DNA of 56,620 nt from Amantichitinum ursilacus (GTDB lineage Bacteria; Pseudomonadota; Gammaproteobacteria; Burkholderiales; Chitinibacteraceae): NCBI RefSeq assembly GCF_001294205.1, contig NZ_LAQT01000034.1, positions 1-56,620 of the forward strand. The letters run 5' to 3'. Made by a program: the position numbers and the translations under genes. Positions within the stretch are counted from its first letter, which is position 1. The number at the start of each line of letters is the position of its first letter. Below the pieces are notes generated by a model. It saw nothing but the letters and a program-made list of their open reading frames with translations, searched no databases and was not told the origin of the DNA. This document shows positions 1 through 6,658 of this stretch, one piece after another.

Positions 1-94
1 CGGAGTTAAACAATCCGGACTGGGGCGCGAGGGCTCGCGCTATGGCATCGAGGATTATCTGGAACTGAAGTACCTGTGCCTGGCCGGGCTATAA
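1..94 (+). CDS. gabD: C-terminal end of a succinate-semialdehyde dehydrogenase (GabD-like), cut by window edge
   Basis: Only the last 30 codons lie in the window, stop TAA at 92-94. The peptide starts [20 protein letters not shown] and ends KYLCLAGL, the characteristic C-terminus of NADP-dependent succinate-semialdehyde dehydrogenases. In that family the enzyme oxidises succinate semialdehyde to succinate in GABA breakdown, in the cytoplasm. The catalytic Cys and Glu lie upstream of the window, so activity cannot be judged. A ~93-bp inverted repeat starts 10 bp after the stop. A second copy of the same tail follows at 244-360, so this could be an intact gene or another remnant. Confidence 0.75.
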   Translation, partial: GVKQSGLGREGSRYGIEDYLELKYLCLAGL

Positions 95-103
95 GCGCAC
101 CGC

Positions 104-196
104 ATAGGGTGGGTCTCGACCCACCACTCAAAGCCATTTTCCAGGCACTCCTATCCTGGCATGCGACTTTGAATGGTGGGTCACGACCCACCCTAT
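104..196. repeat. Inverted-repeat element, copy 1
   Basis: A ~93-bp element bounded by ATAGGGTGGGTC and GACCCACCCTAT. Each end is itself a palindrome of the form GGTGGGTC-NN-GACCCACC, and the interior has facing TCAAAG/CTTTGA and CCAGG/CCTGG segments, so the whole unit can fold into a long structured hairpin. It carries no ORF of its own. It sits directly after the gabD stop. Near-identical copies lie at 370-461 and 56512-56603. It behaves like a REP/BIME or MITE-type dispersed repeat; which of these cannot be decided here. Confidence 0.85.
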
Positions 197-243
197 CCGC
201 AGCTTGCTGCTTGACCATAGGGCGCGTTACCCCGCAGCAGTAT

Positions 244-360
244 TCATCCGAAGTGGCGCCGTTTGGTGGCGTTAAACAATCCGGGCTGGGGCGCGAAGGC
301 TCGCGCTATGGCATTGAGGATTATCTGGAACTGAAATACCTGTGCCTGGCCGGTCTATAA
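244..360 (+). pseudogene. gabD C-terminal remnant (38 codons)
   Basis: Frame 244-360 encodes [20 protein letters not shown] and continues to KYLCLAGL-stop, matching the C-terminus of succinate-semialdehyde dehydrogenase. Similarity stops abruptly upstream of 244, where the sequence becomes unrelated intergenic DNA, and there is no start codon or ribosome site for a 38-residue product. It differs from the tail at 2-94 at six sites, all synonymous third positions, so it looks like the end of a once functional paralogue whose body was lost. It is followed by its own copy of the inverted repeat. Confidence 0.75.
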
Positions 361-369
361 GCCCACCGC

Positions 370-461
370 ATAGGGTGGGTCTCGACCCACCACTCAAAGC
401 CATTTCCAGGCACTGCTATCCTGGCATGCCACTTTGAATGGTGGGTCACGACCCACCCTAT
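370..461. repeat. Inverted-repeat element, copy 2
   Basis: Same element as 104-196, with a 1-nt shorter T-run and a few substitutions. It starts 10 bp after the remnant gabD stop, at the same offset as copy 1, so gabD tail plus repeat form a 266-bp tandem unit. It also abuts the 3' end of the convergent hydrolase gene (stop at 483), a usual position for REP-like elements. Confidence 0.85.
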
Positions 462-482
462 GCGTGCAATGGTGAACCGATG

Positions 483-1367
483 TCATTCGGCCTTGGCCAT
501 CAGCTCAAGGATTTCCGCCGCGATTTCATCCGGGTGGGTTTCCAGCGCGAAGTGGCCGGTGTCAAGCAACACCACCTTTGCCTCCGGATTATCGCGTTGG
601 TATGCCTGCGCGCCGGGCGGGATAAAGAAGGGGTCGTGCTCGCCCCAGATCACCAGCGTGGGTGGGCGGTGTTCGCGGAAAAACGCCTGGAACGCCGGGT
701 ACAGCTTGAGGTTGTTGGCGTAGTCCAGCGTCAGATCCAGCTGGATGTCTTTATTGCCCGGGCGTTGCATCAACGCGTAATCCAGTGTCCATGTTTCCGG
801 CGCCAGTTTGCTGATATCGGGTACGCCATGCGTGTATTGCCAGCGCGTGCCTTCCAGCGTCAGCACGTTGTCGGCCACAAACTGGCGATGCTCTGGCGTC
901 GGTTCGGCCCAATAGCGGCGAATCGGGTCCCACGCGTCGCCCAGCCCCTCCTCATACGCGTTGCCATTCTGCGAAATCAACGCACTCACCCGCTCCGGAT
1001 GCTTCAGCGCCAGCCGCAGGCCAGTCGGCGCGCCGTAATCAAAGATATACAAGGCATAGCGCGTCAGTTTCAGCGCATCCACAAATGCGTCCAGCGTGTC
1101 GGCCAACGCGTCAAAGGTGTAGTGGTAATTGCGTTCGGGCGGCACTTCGGTAAAGCCAAAGCCGGGCAGATCGGGCGCAATGACGCGGTATTGCTGCGCC
1201 AACCGCGGCATCAGTGCGCGGAACTGCAACGACGACGTTGGGTAGCCGTGCAGCAGCAACAGCACCGGCGCATCCTTGGGCCCCGCCTCGCGGTAGAACA
1301 CGTTCACGCCATCGGCGGCGACGGTGTGGTGGCGGACAAACAGATTGGCATTGGGGTGGGCAGTCAT
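483..1367 (-). CDS. Alpha/beta hydrolase with Asp nucleophile (epoxide hydrolase / haloalkane dehalogenase-like)
   Basis: 294 residues, a full-length single-domain alpha/beta hydrolase. The HGYP oxyanion motif is at residues 40-43. At the nucleophile elbow the usual Ser is replaced by Asp110 (YIFDYGAPTG), as in epoxide hydrolases and haloalkane dehalogenases. Asp245 (WGEHD) and His272 (DTGHF) complete the triad, and residues ~140-225 form the cap. The ester-intermediate Asp chemistry is family knowledge; the substrate is unknown. The start is chosen from the strong AAGGAG site 5 nt upstream. It diverges from the CGNR regulator at 1496 across a spacer with two inverted repeats, so control by that regulator is likely. 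No signal peptide, so cytoplasmic. Confidence 0.88.
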   Translation of the reverse strand: MTAHPNANLFVRHHTVAADGVNVFYREAGPKDAPVLLLLHGYPTSSLQFRALMPRLAQQYRVIAPDLPGFGFTEVPPERNYHYTFDALADTLDAFVDALKLTRYALYIFDYGAPTGLRLALKHPERVSALISQNGNAYEEGLGDAWDPIRRYWAEPTPEHRQFVADNVLTLEGTRWQYTHGVPDISKLAPETWTLDYALMQRPGNKDIQLDLTLDYANNLKLYPAFQAFFREHRPPTLVIWGEHDPFFIPPGAQAYQRDNPEAKVVLLDTGHFALETHPDEIAAEILELMAKAE

Positions 1368-1382
1368 GGTGGCTCCTTGGCA

Positions 1383-1461
1383 GTAACCGTATAAATAGGC
1401 ATTGAACGGTTACACTATGCGACGACCGTGGTAACTGTTCAAGTTATTTTTTAAAGGTTAC
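1383..1461. promoter_or_regulatory. Duplicated inverted-repeat operator candidate
   Basis: The spacer between hydrolase and CGNR gene holds two inverted pairs: GTAACCGT (1383-1390) with ACGGTTAC (1406-1413), and GTAACTGT (1431-1438) with AAGGTTAC (1454-1461). The GTAAC/GTTAC cores start at 1383, 1409, 1431 and 1457, so the second pair repeats the first at exactly 48 bp. AT-rich DNA lies between the second pair. Probable binding sites of a regulator acting on both divergent genes, most simply the CGNR protein; that assignment is inference. Confidence 0.6.
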
Positions 1462-1495
1462 AATCTACCGCGTCGTCACCGCACCGGAAATCGTC

Positions 1496-2056
1496 ATGGC
1501 CATCGCCCCCCTGTTTGTCGCGGATCACCCCGCGCTGGATTTGTTGAATACCGTGATGACGGTGGATGGCGTTGCGGTTGACACCTGGCAAAGCGATGCC
1601 GATGTGCTGCGCTGGCTGCAAACGCTGGCGCTGCCCGGCTTGAGCGTGCCCGCTGCTATGCCGGGTTTGCTTGCTGCGGCACGAGCATTGCGCGAAGGCT
1701 GGCGCGAACTGGTGCGACAAAAATACGCCGGGCACACGCCCGATCTGCAGGCGCTGCAAAGCTGGCTCGATGCCGCCAGCCGCAGCCTGCACCTTTCCGC
1801 CGATGCCAGCGGCGACATCCAGCTCTCTGCGCGTTATACACACGCCAACCCGGCGCAATTGCTGGCCCCGCTGGCCGAAGCCGCCGCCGATTTGTTAGCG
1901 CACGGTGATTGGCAACTGGTGCGCCATTGCGAAGACCACAGCTGCAGCCTGATGTTCTATGACCGCACCAAGGCGCATCGGCGGCGCTGGTGCAGCATGG
2001 CGGCGTGTGGCAATCGCAACAAAGTGGCCAAATTCCGCCAGCGCCAGCAAGCCTGA
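1496..2056 (+). CDS. CGNR zinc-finger / ABATE-domain transcriptional regulator
   Basis: 186 residues. The N-terminal ~125 residues fit the ABATE (DUF1470) putative stress-sensing region, and the C-terminus is a CGNR zinc finger: Cys145 and Cys150 (HCEDHSC), then RRWCSMAACGNRNKV with Cys166 and Cys171. The family is thought to be transcriptional regulators with a ligand-sensing N-domain and a DNA-binding finger. It is transcribed away from the alpha/beta hydrolase with 128 bp between starts, an arrangement typical of a regulator and its target. The ATG at 1496 is preceded only by a weak GGAAAT site. A rho-independent terminator follows at ~2064. Confidence 0.85.
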   Translation: MAIAPLFVADHPALDLLNTVMTVDGVAVDTWQSDADVLRWLQTLALPGLSVPAAMPGLLAAARALREGWRELVRQKYAGHTPDLQALQSWLDAASRSLHLSADASGDIQLSARYTHANPAQLLAPLAEAAADLLAHGDWQLVRHCEDHSCSLMFYDRTKAHRRRWCSMAACGNRNKVAKFRQRQQA

Positions 2057-2063
2057 GCCACCG

Positions 2064-2102
2064 CGCAAAAAAACCCCGCAGTCATCGATGGCGGGGTTTT
2101 TG
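2064..2102 (+). terminator. Rho-independent terminator after CGNR gene
   Basis: AAAACCCCGC / GCGGGGTTTTT stem with a loop around GTCATCGATG, A-run on one side and T-run on the other, 8 nt after the CGNR stop. The flanking runs let it serve the convergent gene ending at 2126 as well. Confidence 0.85.
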
Positions 2103-2125
2103 CGGTTGCGACGGCGCTGAACGCG

Positions 2126-2614
2126 TTATTCAACCGGGATACACACTTCGGTGTCGCCACTGGCGGTTTGCGGATCGTAGTGCTCGCCGTAGCGCTCGAA
2201 CGTTGGCGCATGCACCGGTTTGAATTCAGGATGCGCGGGCAACCAGTGCCGCCAGATCGCTTCCATGGTGTGGCCCAGCAGGGTGGCCGCACCTTCGTGC
2301 GTAAACACCAGATAACGCTGGGGCTCGATCTGCCACGAGGTCAATTCGGCAGGTACATCGGCGGCGCTTTCCACTTCGATACCGGCCATATATTCAAAGC
2401 TACCGTTGGCGTTGGCGGGCAGACAGACCCCATACGTGACCGCACCCGGTTGTCGGGCCAACTGGCGCATCCACGGTACAAAGCGTTGCCACAAGGCCGG
2501 GATATTGCCCACGCTGCTAAACGTAAACTGGTCTTGCAAGCCCGCCAGCACCATGGCGCGGCCTTGTTCCACGCGCGGCTCGGCCAGCGGCGTGGGTGTA
2601 TTCGAAGCAGTCAT
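2126..2614 (-). CDS. GyrI-like / AraC effector-binding domain protein
   Basis: 162 residues forming one GyrI-like small-molecule-binding domain (the SOUL/BacR fold of AraC effector domains and DNA gyrase inhibitors), with no DNA-binding domain. Recognisable segments are the YGVCLPAN strand, MAGIEVES, PQRYLVFTHEG, and a C-terminal part (FERYGEHYDP, EVCIPVE) typical of the fold. Stand-alone members bind hydrophobic ligands or act as antirepressors; the ligand here is unknown. The upstream open frame can be extended, but ATG at 2614 with GGAG 7 nt before it and a family-sized protein favour this start. Likely cytoplasmic and monocistronic. Confidence 0.75.
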   Translation of the reverse strand: MTASNTPTPLAEPRVEQGRAMVLAGLQDQFTFSSVGNIPALWQRFVPWMRQLARQPGAVTYGVCLPANANGSFEYMAGIEVESAADVPAELTSWQIEPQRYLVFTHEGAATLLGHTMEAIWRHWLPAHPEFKPVHAPTFERYGEHYDPQTASGDTEVCIPVE

Positions 2615-2862
2615 TACGGTCTCCGTGCGGTTTTGACGATCTGTGCACGTTATAGAGGCTGCCGGACGGGGCGCAAGTCCGGAATCGTATGCGCAACCGC
2701 ACGTTCTTCCTCGCCACCTCACCCCCGGGGCCCAGGACACCTCCTGGCTGGGACCCTTTCTAGCTTTCAAGCCGCGCGCCGCAACGCAGAATGCATTCCA
2801 TCGGCCACCCACTACCGCACACGCAAATCACCTTGGTGGCCCTACTTGCGGAGTTACCCAAA

Positions 2863-3354
2863 ATGAAAATCGTCAAAGCCCTCGCCCTCGTCGCTACCCT
2901 GATCGGCGCACAAAACGCATTTGCCGTCACCACCCAAACCTCGCAATTCCAGGTTTCGCTGACGCTGCAAGCTGCCTGCACCATCACTTCGTCGGCCCTG
3001 AACTTTGGCACCCAAGGCGTACTGACTTCCGCAATCAATCAAAGCACGTCGCTGTCGGTGACCTGCACCAACGCCGCGCCCTACAGCATCGGCCTGGATG
3101 CTGGCAACGTAACCGGCTCCGCCGTCTCCAGCCGTCTGCTGCAAGCCGGCGCCGGTGGCCCGACGGTGGCTTTCCAGCTGTACAAAGATTCCAGCCGCTC
3201 GCAAATCTGGGGCAATACCGTCGGTGTGGATGCTGCCACCGGCGTGGGTAACGGTAGCGCCCAGACCCTGTCGGTGTACGGCCAGATCGCCCCGCAAAGC
3301 ACCCCGGCTGCGGGCACGTATTCCTCGACCATCACCGCCACCATCTCGTTCTGA
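2863..3354 (+). CDS. Secreted spore coat U (SCPU) domain protein
   Basis: 163 residues with a clear Sec signal peptide (MKIVKALALVATLIGAQNAFA, cleavage after residue 21). The mature protein is a single SCPU beta-sandwich: QAACTITSSALNFG near the start, VTCTNAAPYSIGLDAG giving the second conserved Cys, and the closing AGTYSSTITATISF. Such proteins are usually subunits of archaic chaperone-usher fibres, with chaperone and usher beside them. No chaperone or usher is present here, so this is an orphan subunit or a free periplasmic/surface protein. Start chosen at the ATG after GGAG (2850), which also places the signal peptide at the N-terminus. Confidence 0.85.
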   Translation: MKIVKALALVATLIGAQNAFAVTTQTSQFQVSLTLQAACTITSSALNFGTQGVLTSAINQSTSLSVTCTNAAPYSIGLDAGNVTGSAVSSRLLQAGAGGPTVAFQLYKDSSRSQIWGNTVGVDAATGVGNGSAQTLSVYGQIAPQSTPAAGTYSSTITATISF

Positions 3355-3535
3355 GGCAATCGGGATCGAATGATCGATCCGCGCTGAGAGTTTGAAGCCG
3401 CACCCTTATTGAATTGATCTACGCATTACCGAATTCGCAGTAACCCGATACGACGGCCCGGATTAGTGGTCCGGGCAGTCAGCATGCATTTCACGACGCA
3501 AGGTGGGATGAGCAGGGGCAGTACCGCAGTGAAAG

Positions 3536-3567
3536 AAAGGCCAGTCTGGGGGGACTGGCCTTTTTTT
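3536..3567 (+). terminator. Rho-independent terminator downstream of SCPU gene
   Basis: Perfect 11-bp stem AAAGGCCAGTC/GACTGGCCTTT with a TGGGGGG-type loop followed by seven T. Confidence 0.9.
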
Positions 3568-3607
3568 ATGGGCGCCTGCGACGGCGCGGTCAGCAACGCC
3601 CAACAAC

Positions 3608-3637
3608 AATGCCCGCAATCGCTGCGGGCATTTTTTA
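3608..3637. terminator. Bidirectional terminator between SCPU gene and membrane-protein gene
   Basis: AATGCCCGCA/TGCGGGCATT stem with ATCGC loop and a T-run on the plus strand. Read on the minus strand it follows the gene ending at 3657 and has a weaker TTGTTGTT tail. Confidence 0.8.
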
Positions 3638-3656
3638 TTGCTGCACCAGGGTGTGA

Positions 3657-4145
3657 TTACAAGCGCCCTACTGCGCGATACACCACGCGTTGGCGGCCGT
3701 GAGTCTGACGGTGGCGCACAAACCAGGCGGTGGTGGTGGCCAGCGTGCTCAGCAAACCGCCCCAGGCCCAGTCGGCCATCAGCCAGTCGGACGACACGGC
3801 TTTCAGCGTGCCCATATGCGCCAGCAGATAACCGCCCTGCACCACCAGGCCATACACGCAGCCCAGCGCGGCGGCATTGCGCCAGCGCGGTTGGTCCAGC
3901 GCCGGGATGATGGCCAGCAGCAACAGCACCAGCGGGTAATGATCCAGGTTGATATCGCTGCGCACCGGCACTGCACGTTGCCACAGCGTGGGCACGCCCA
4001 GTGTGAAGTCGTAACCGAACAAACCCAGCCACAGCAGATTAAGCAACATGGCGGCCGCCAACACGCCCGCACAGGCGAGGGCGTAACGATGAAAGCGGCT
4101 AAAACGGGTGGTGTGCAGGGTTTCGAGGCGGGCGGGCGTCGTCAT
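3657..4145 (-). CDS. Small four-helix membrane protein of unknown function
   Basis: 162 residues; I do not recognise the family. Four hydrophobic segments are visible: ~20-45 (ending LLWLGLFGYDF), ~70-85 (YPLVLLLLAIIPAL), ~95-115 (AALGCVYGLVVQGGYLLAHM) and ~125-150 (DWAWGGLLSTLATTTAWFV). It has no signal peptide beyond the first helix and no catalytic motif I can name. An inner-membrane location is inferred. The start is the ATG with GGAGCC 6-8 nt upstream; a longer frame reaching 4205 lacks such a site. It stands alone, with a terminator at its 3' end. Confidence 0.65.
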   Translation of the reverse strand: MTTPARLETLHTTRFSRFHRYALACAGVLAAAMLLNLLWLGLFGYDFTLGVPTLWQRAVPVRSDINLDHYPLVLLLLAIIPALDQPRWRNAAALGCVYGLVVQGGYLLAHMGTLKAVSSDWLMADWAWGGLLSTLATTTAWFVRHRQTHGRQRVVYRAVGRL

Positions 4146-4484
4146 TATGGGGCTCCGGCGCGGGTGGCGCGGGTTGCGGTGAGTTGATGGCTGTACTTTA
4201 GTCAAGCACCGCGCCGGGCTGCATCGGTGGGATTGCGCGGCTGGATGTGGGTCTTTTTAGCGAGATGCCGATGAATAAAAGCGGACCGGTGTCAGTGCCC
4301 TCGCCTATGCTGTCAGTGACGTGCCGACAGGACTATCCGCAGCGCGCCGCTTAAGGCCAGCGCGCGCCGCAACCAGAATACGCCGTAACGATGCCGCCGC
4401 GCGCCTTGCGCCGGTAGCACATAAAAAAACGGCGCACATCTCACGATCCTGCCTGACAGCCAACAGCCTTTCCGGAGCCTCATC
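4146..4484. other. Intergenic region upstream of the dehydrogenase operon
   Basis: Holds the divergent promoters of the membrane protein (minus) and the dehydrogenase operon (plus). TGTCAGTG occurs as a direct repeat at 4290-4297 and 4311-4318, 21 bp apart (two helical turns), a possible tandem regulator site. I see no gene in it. Confidence 0.4.
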
Positions 4485-5063
4485 ATGCCATTGCCCCTCG
4501 ACGCCCCCGTCGATAAACGGGACCGCCCCTATCCGCCGCCGCAACGCGCAGAATTATCTGAACAAGGCCGCATGCGCCGACGCGCATTGATGCTGGTGGC
4601 GGCCCTGGGCATGGTGGCGACGTTCCCCGCATGGCTGCAAGGCAGTGTGGCTCATGCCGCCCCTGCGGCCAGCCCGGCCGCGGCGCCGGCCGAATTTCTG
4701 GCCTTGTCGCAACTGGTAACGGGCCGCAGTCAGCTGGATACCGAAGTGGCCAATCGTATTTACGCGGCCTTGTCGCAAAAAGACCCGGCCTTCCCCAACC
4801 AGGCCAGCGCCTTGTGGCAGCACGCCAACGCCGGCGTCGAAGGCTTGCAGCAAGCTGCGCTCAGCGATCCGGCCTTGTCCAAAGCGCTCACCAACATCGT
4901 CAGCGCCTGGTATCTGGGCGAAGCCGGCGGCCAGGTGGTGCAATACAAAACCGCCATCGGCAATCAAGTGGTTGAAGACGTGGTCGTGACGCCCAGCTAT
5001 TGCCGCGCGGCGCCCGGTTACTGGACGGCGCAACCGCCGCATACCGTGGCGCGCAGCATATGA
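4485..5063 (+). CDS. Membrane-bound FAD sugar dehydrogenase, small (gamma) subunit
   Basis: 192 residues. A twin-arginine signal is visible (MRRRALMLVAALG, Arg31-33, hydrophobic stretch, cleavage near VAHAA at ~59), followed by a short helical domain of the FAD-sorbitol/glucose dehydrogenase small-subunit family (FLALSQLVTGRSQLD, ALWQHANAG, IVSAWYLGEAG, VVQYKTAI). In characterised complexes this subunit acts as a Tat hitch-hiker chaperone that exports the large subunit, which has no signal of its own. Its stop overlaps the next start (ATGA at 5060). GGAG lies ahead of the ATG at 4485. It is the first gene of a three-gene operon. Confidence 0.85.
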   Translation: MPLPLDAPVDKRDRPYPPPQRAELSEQGRMRRRALMLVAALGMVATFPAWLQGSVAHAAPAASPAAAPAEFLALSQLVTGRSQLDTEVANRIYAALSQKDPAFPNQASALWQHANAGVEGLQQAALSDPALSKALTNIVSAWYLGEAGGQVVQYKTAIGNQVVEDVVVTPSYCRAAPGYWTAQPPHTVARSI

Positions 5064-6658
5064 GCGATGCCAGCAATGCAGATGTAGTGATTGTGGGTTC
5101 GGGCGTGGCGGGTGCGCTGATTGCGCACCAGTTAGCCAAAGCGGGTAAATCGGTATTGATACTGGAAGCCGGTCCGCGCATCGAGCGTTGGCGCATTGTG
5201 GAGAATTTCCGCAATTCGCCGGCCAAAGATGATTTCATGACACCCTACCCCAGCACCCGCCACGCACCCCATCCTGAATACGCCCCCGCCAACGATTACC
5301 TGATTTTTAAAGGTCCGCAAAAATACAATTCGCAATATATCCGCGCGGTCGGTGGCACCACATGGCACTGGGCAGCGGCCACTTGGCGCTTTTTGCCCAA
5401 TGATTTCCATTTGCAATCGATTTATGGCGTGGGCCGCGATTGGCCCATCAGTTATGCCGATCTGGAACCGTATTATTTAAAAGCCGAAATTGAGCTGGGG
5501 GTATCCGGCCCCAATGACGGCACCGATTTAGGTTCGCCGCGTTCTGCGCCCTATCCGATGCCCGCTTTGGCCTTGTCGTGGAATGACCAGCGTTTTCATG
5601 ATGTATTAACCGCCGATGGTTTCAAGGTGGTGTCCGAACCGGTGGCGCGCAATAGCCGCCCCTATGACGAACGCCCATCCTGTTGCGGCAATAACAATTG
5701 CATGCCGATCTGCCCGATTGCCGCCATGTATAGCGGCATTATTCATGTGGATAAAGCCGAGCGCGCCGGGGCGAAATTGCTGGCCAATGCTGTGGTGTAC
5801 AAGATTGAAGTCGGCGCGGCCAATCGTATTGTGGCGGTGCATTACAAAGATCCGTCCGGCGTATCGCATCGTATTTCGGGCCGCTATTTTGTGCTGGCGG
5901 CCAACGGCATTGAAACGCCCAAATTAATGCTGATGTCCACCGACCATAATCCGCAAGGCGTGGGCAATAGCTCGGGCCAGGTGGGCCGCAATCTGATGGA
6001 CCATCCCGGCACCGGCGTGACCTTTTTGGCAAACGAAGATTTGTGGGCAGGCCGCGGGCCGATGGAAATGACGTCGGTGGTTAATTTGCGCGATGGCGCC
6101 TTCCGCAGCGAATACGCCGGTAAAAAACTGCATTTGAATAACGGCGCGCAAACGCGTTCCGCCACCCGCAAAGCCATCAAGATGGGCTTGCTGGGCAAAC
6201 AGCTGGATAGCGAAATCCGTTACCGCGCCGCGCGTACCGTCAATATCAACAGCTTTCACGACATATTGCCCGACCCGGCCAACCGCATTGTGCCCAGCGC
6301 CGACCATCGTGATGCACTGGGGATTGCGCAACCCGAAATCACCTATGCCATCGACGACTATGTGCGGCGCAGCGCGGCACATACGCACGAAGCTTATGCG
6401 CGCATTGCGCAATTGTTCGGCGGCAAGGAAATCAGCTTTGATGATGAATTTGCGCCCAACAATCACATTATGGGCACCGCGATTATGGGCACCGATCCGC
6501 GCAATTCCGTCACCGACGCGCACTGCCGCACGCATGATCACGAAAACCTGTATATCGCCAGTGGCGCCACCATGGTGACGGCCGGCACGGTCAATTGCAC
6601 GCTGACCATTGCGGCTTTGTCATTGCGTATTGCCGATACTTTAAAGGCGGTGCTATGA
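5060..6658 (+). CDS. GMC FAD-dependent sugar dehydrogenase, large catalytic subunit with Fe-S cysteines
   Basis: 532 residues, GMC oxidoreductase. The FAD Rossmann motif GSGVAG is at 13-18 with Glu36. A cysteine cluster PSCCGNNNCMPICPI (Cys208, 209, 214, 218) closely resembles the 3Fe-4S-binding segment of Burkholderia cepacia FAD glucose dehydrogenase. C-terminal catalytic residues are His469 (NNHIMG) and Asn512 (TVNCT). By family knowledge it oxidises an aldose or sugar acid in the periplasm and passes electrons through the Fe-S cluster to the partner cytochrome. Glucose is the best guess, but gluconate, sorbitol or 2-ketogluconate are possible. ATGA overlaps on both sides imply translational coupling. 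Confidence 0.9.
   Translation: MSDASNADVVIVGSGVAGALIAHQLAKAGKSVLILEAGPRIERWRIVENFRNSPAKDDFMTPYPSTRHAPHPEYAPANDYLIFKGPQKYNSQYIRAVGGTTWHWAAATWRFLPNDFHLQSIYGVGRDWPISYADLEPYYLKAEIELGVSGPNDGTDLGSPRSAPYPMPALALSWNDQRFHDVLTADGFKVVSEPVARNSRPYDERPSCCGNNNCMPICPIAAMYSGIIHVDKAERAGAKLLANAVVYKIEVGAANRIVAVHYKDPSGVSHRISGRYFVLAANGIETPKLMLMSTDHNPQGVGNSSGQVGRNLMDHPGTGVTFLANEDLWAGRGPMEMTSVVNLRDGAFRSEYAGKKLHLNNGAQTRSATRKAIKMGLLGKQLDSEIRYRAARTVNINSFHDILPDPANRIVPSADHRDALGIAQPEITYAIDDYVRRSAAHTHEAYARIAQLFGGKEISFDDEFAPNNHIMGTAIMGTDPRNSVTDAHCRTHDHENLYIASGATMVTAGTVNCTLTIAALSLRIADTLKAVL

Larger units (their letters stand above)
3355..3656. other. Intergenic region with two terminators, no gene
   Basis: About 180 nt separate the SCPU stop from its first terminator. 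This stretch holds only a small CCCGGA...TCCGGG hairpin near 3457-3475. Short open frames crossing it have no ribosome site or recognisable product. The rest is taken by the terminators at 3536 and 3608. Confidence 0.6.

Noticed and set aside
76-360. 94-codon frame running through repeat copy 1 into the gabD remnant
   Set aside because: The first part reads the end of gabD in a wrong frame and then the inverted repeat. Only the last 38 codons are meaningful, as a remnant.
438-1394. 318-codon plus-strand frame over the hydrolase
   Set aside because: The minus strand carries a complete alpha/beta hydrolase with its triad and a strong ribosome site; this frame is its shadow.
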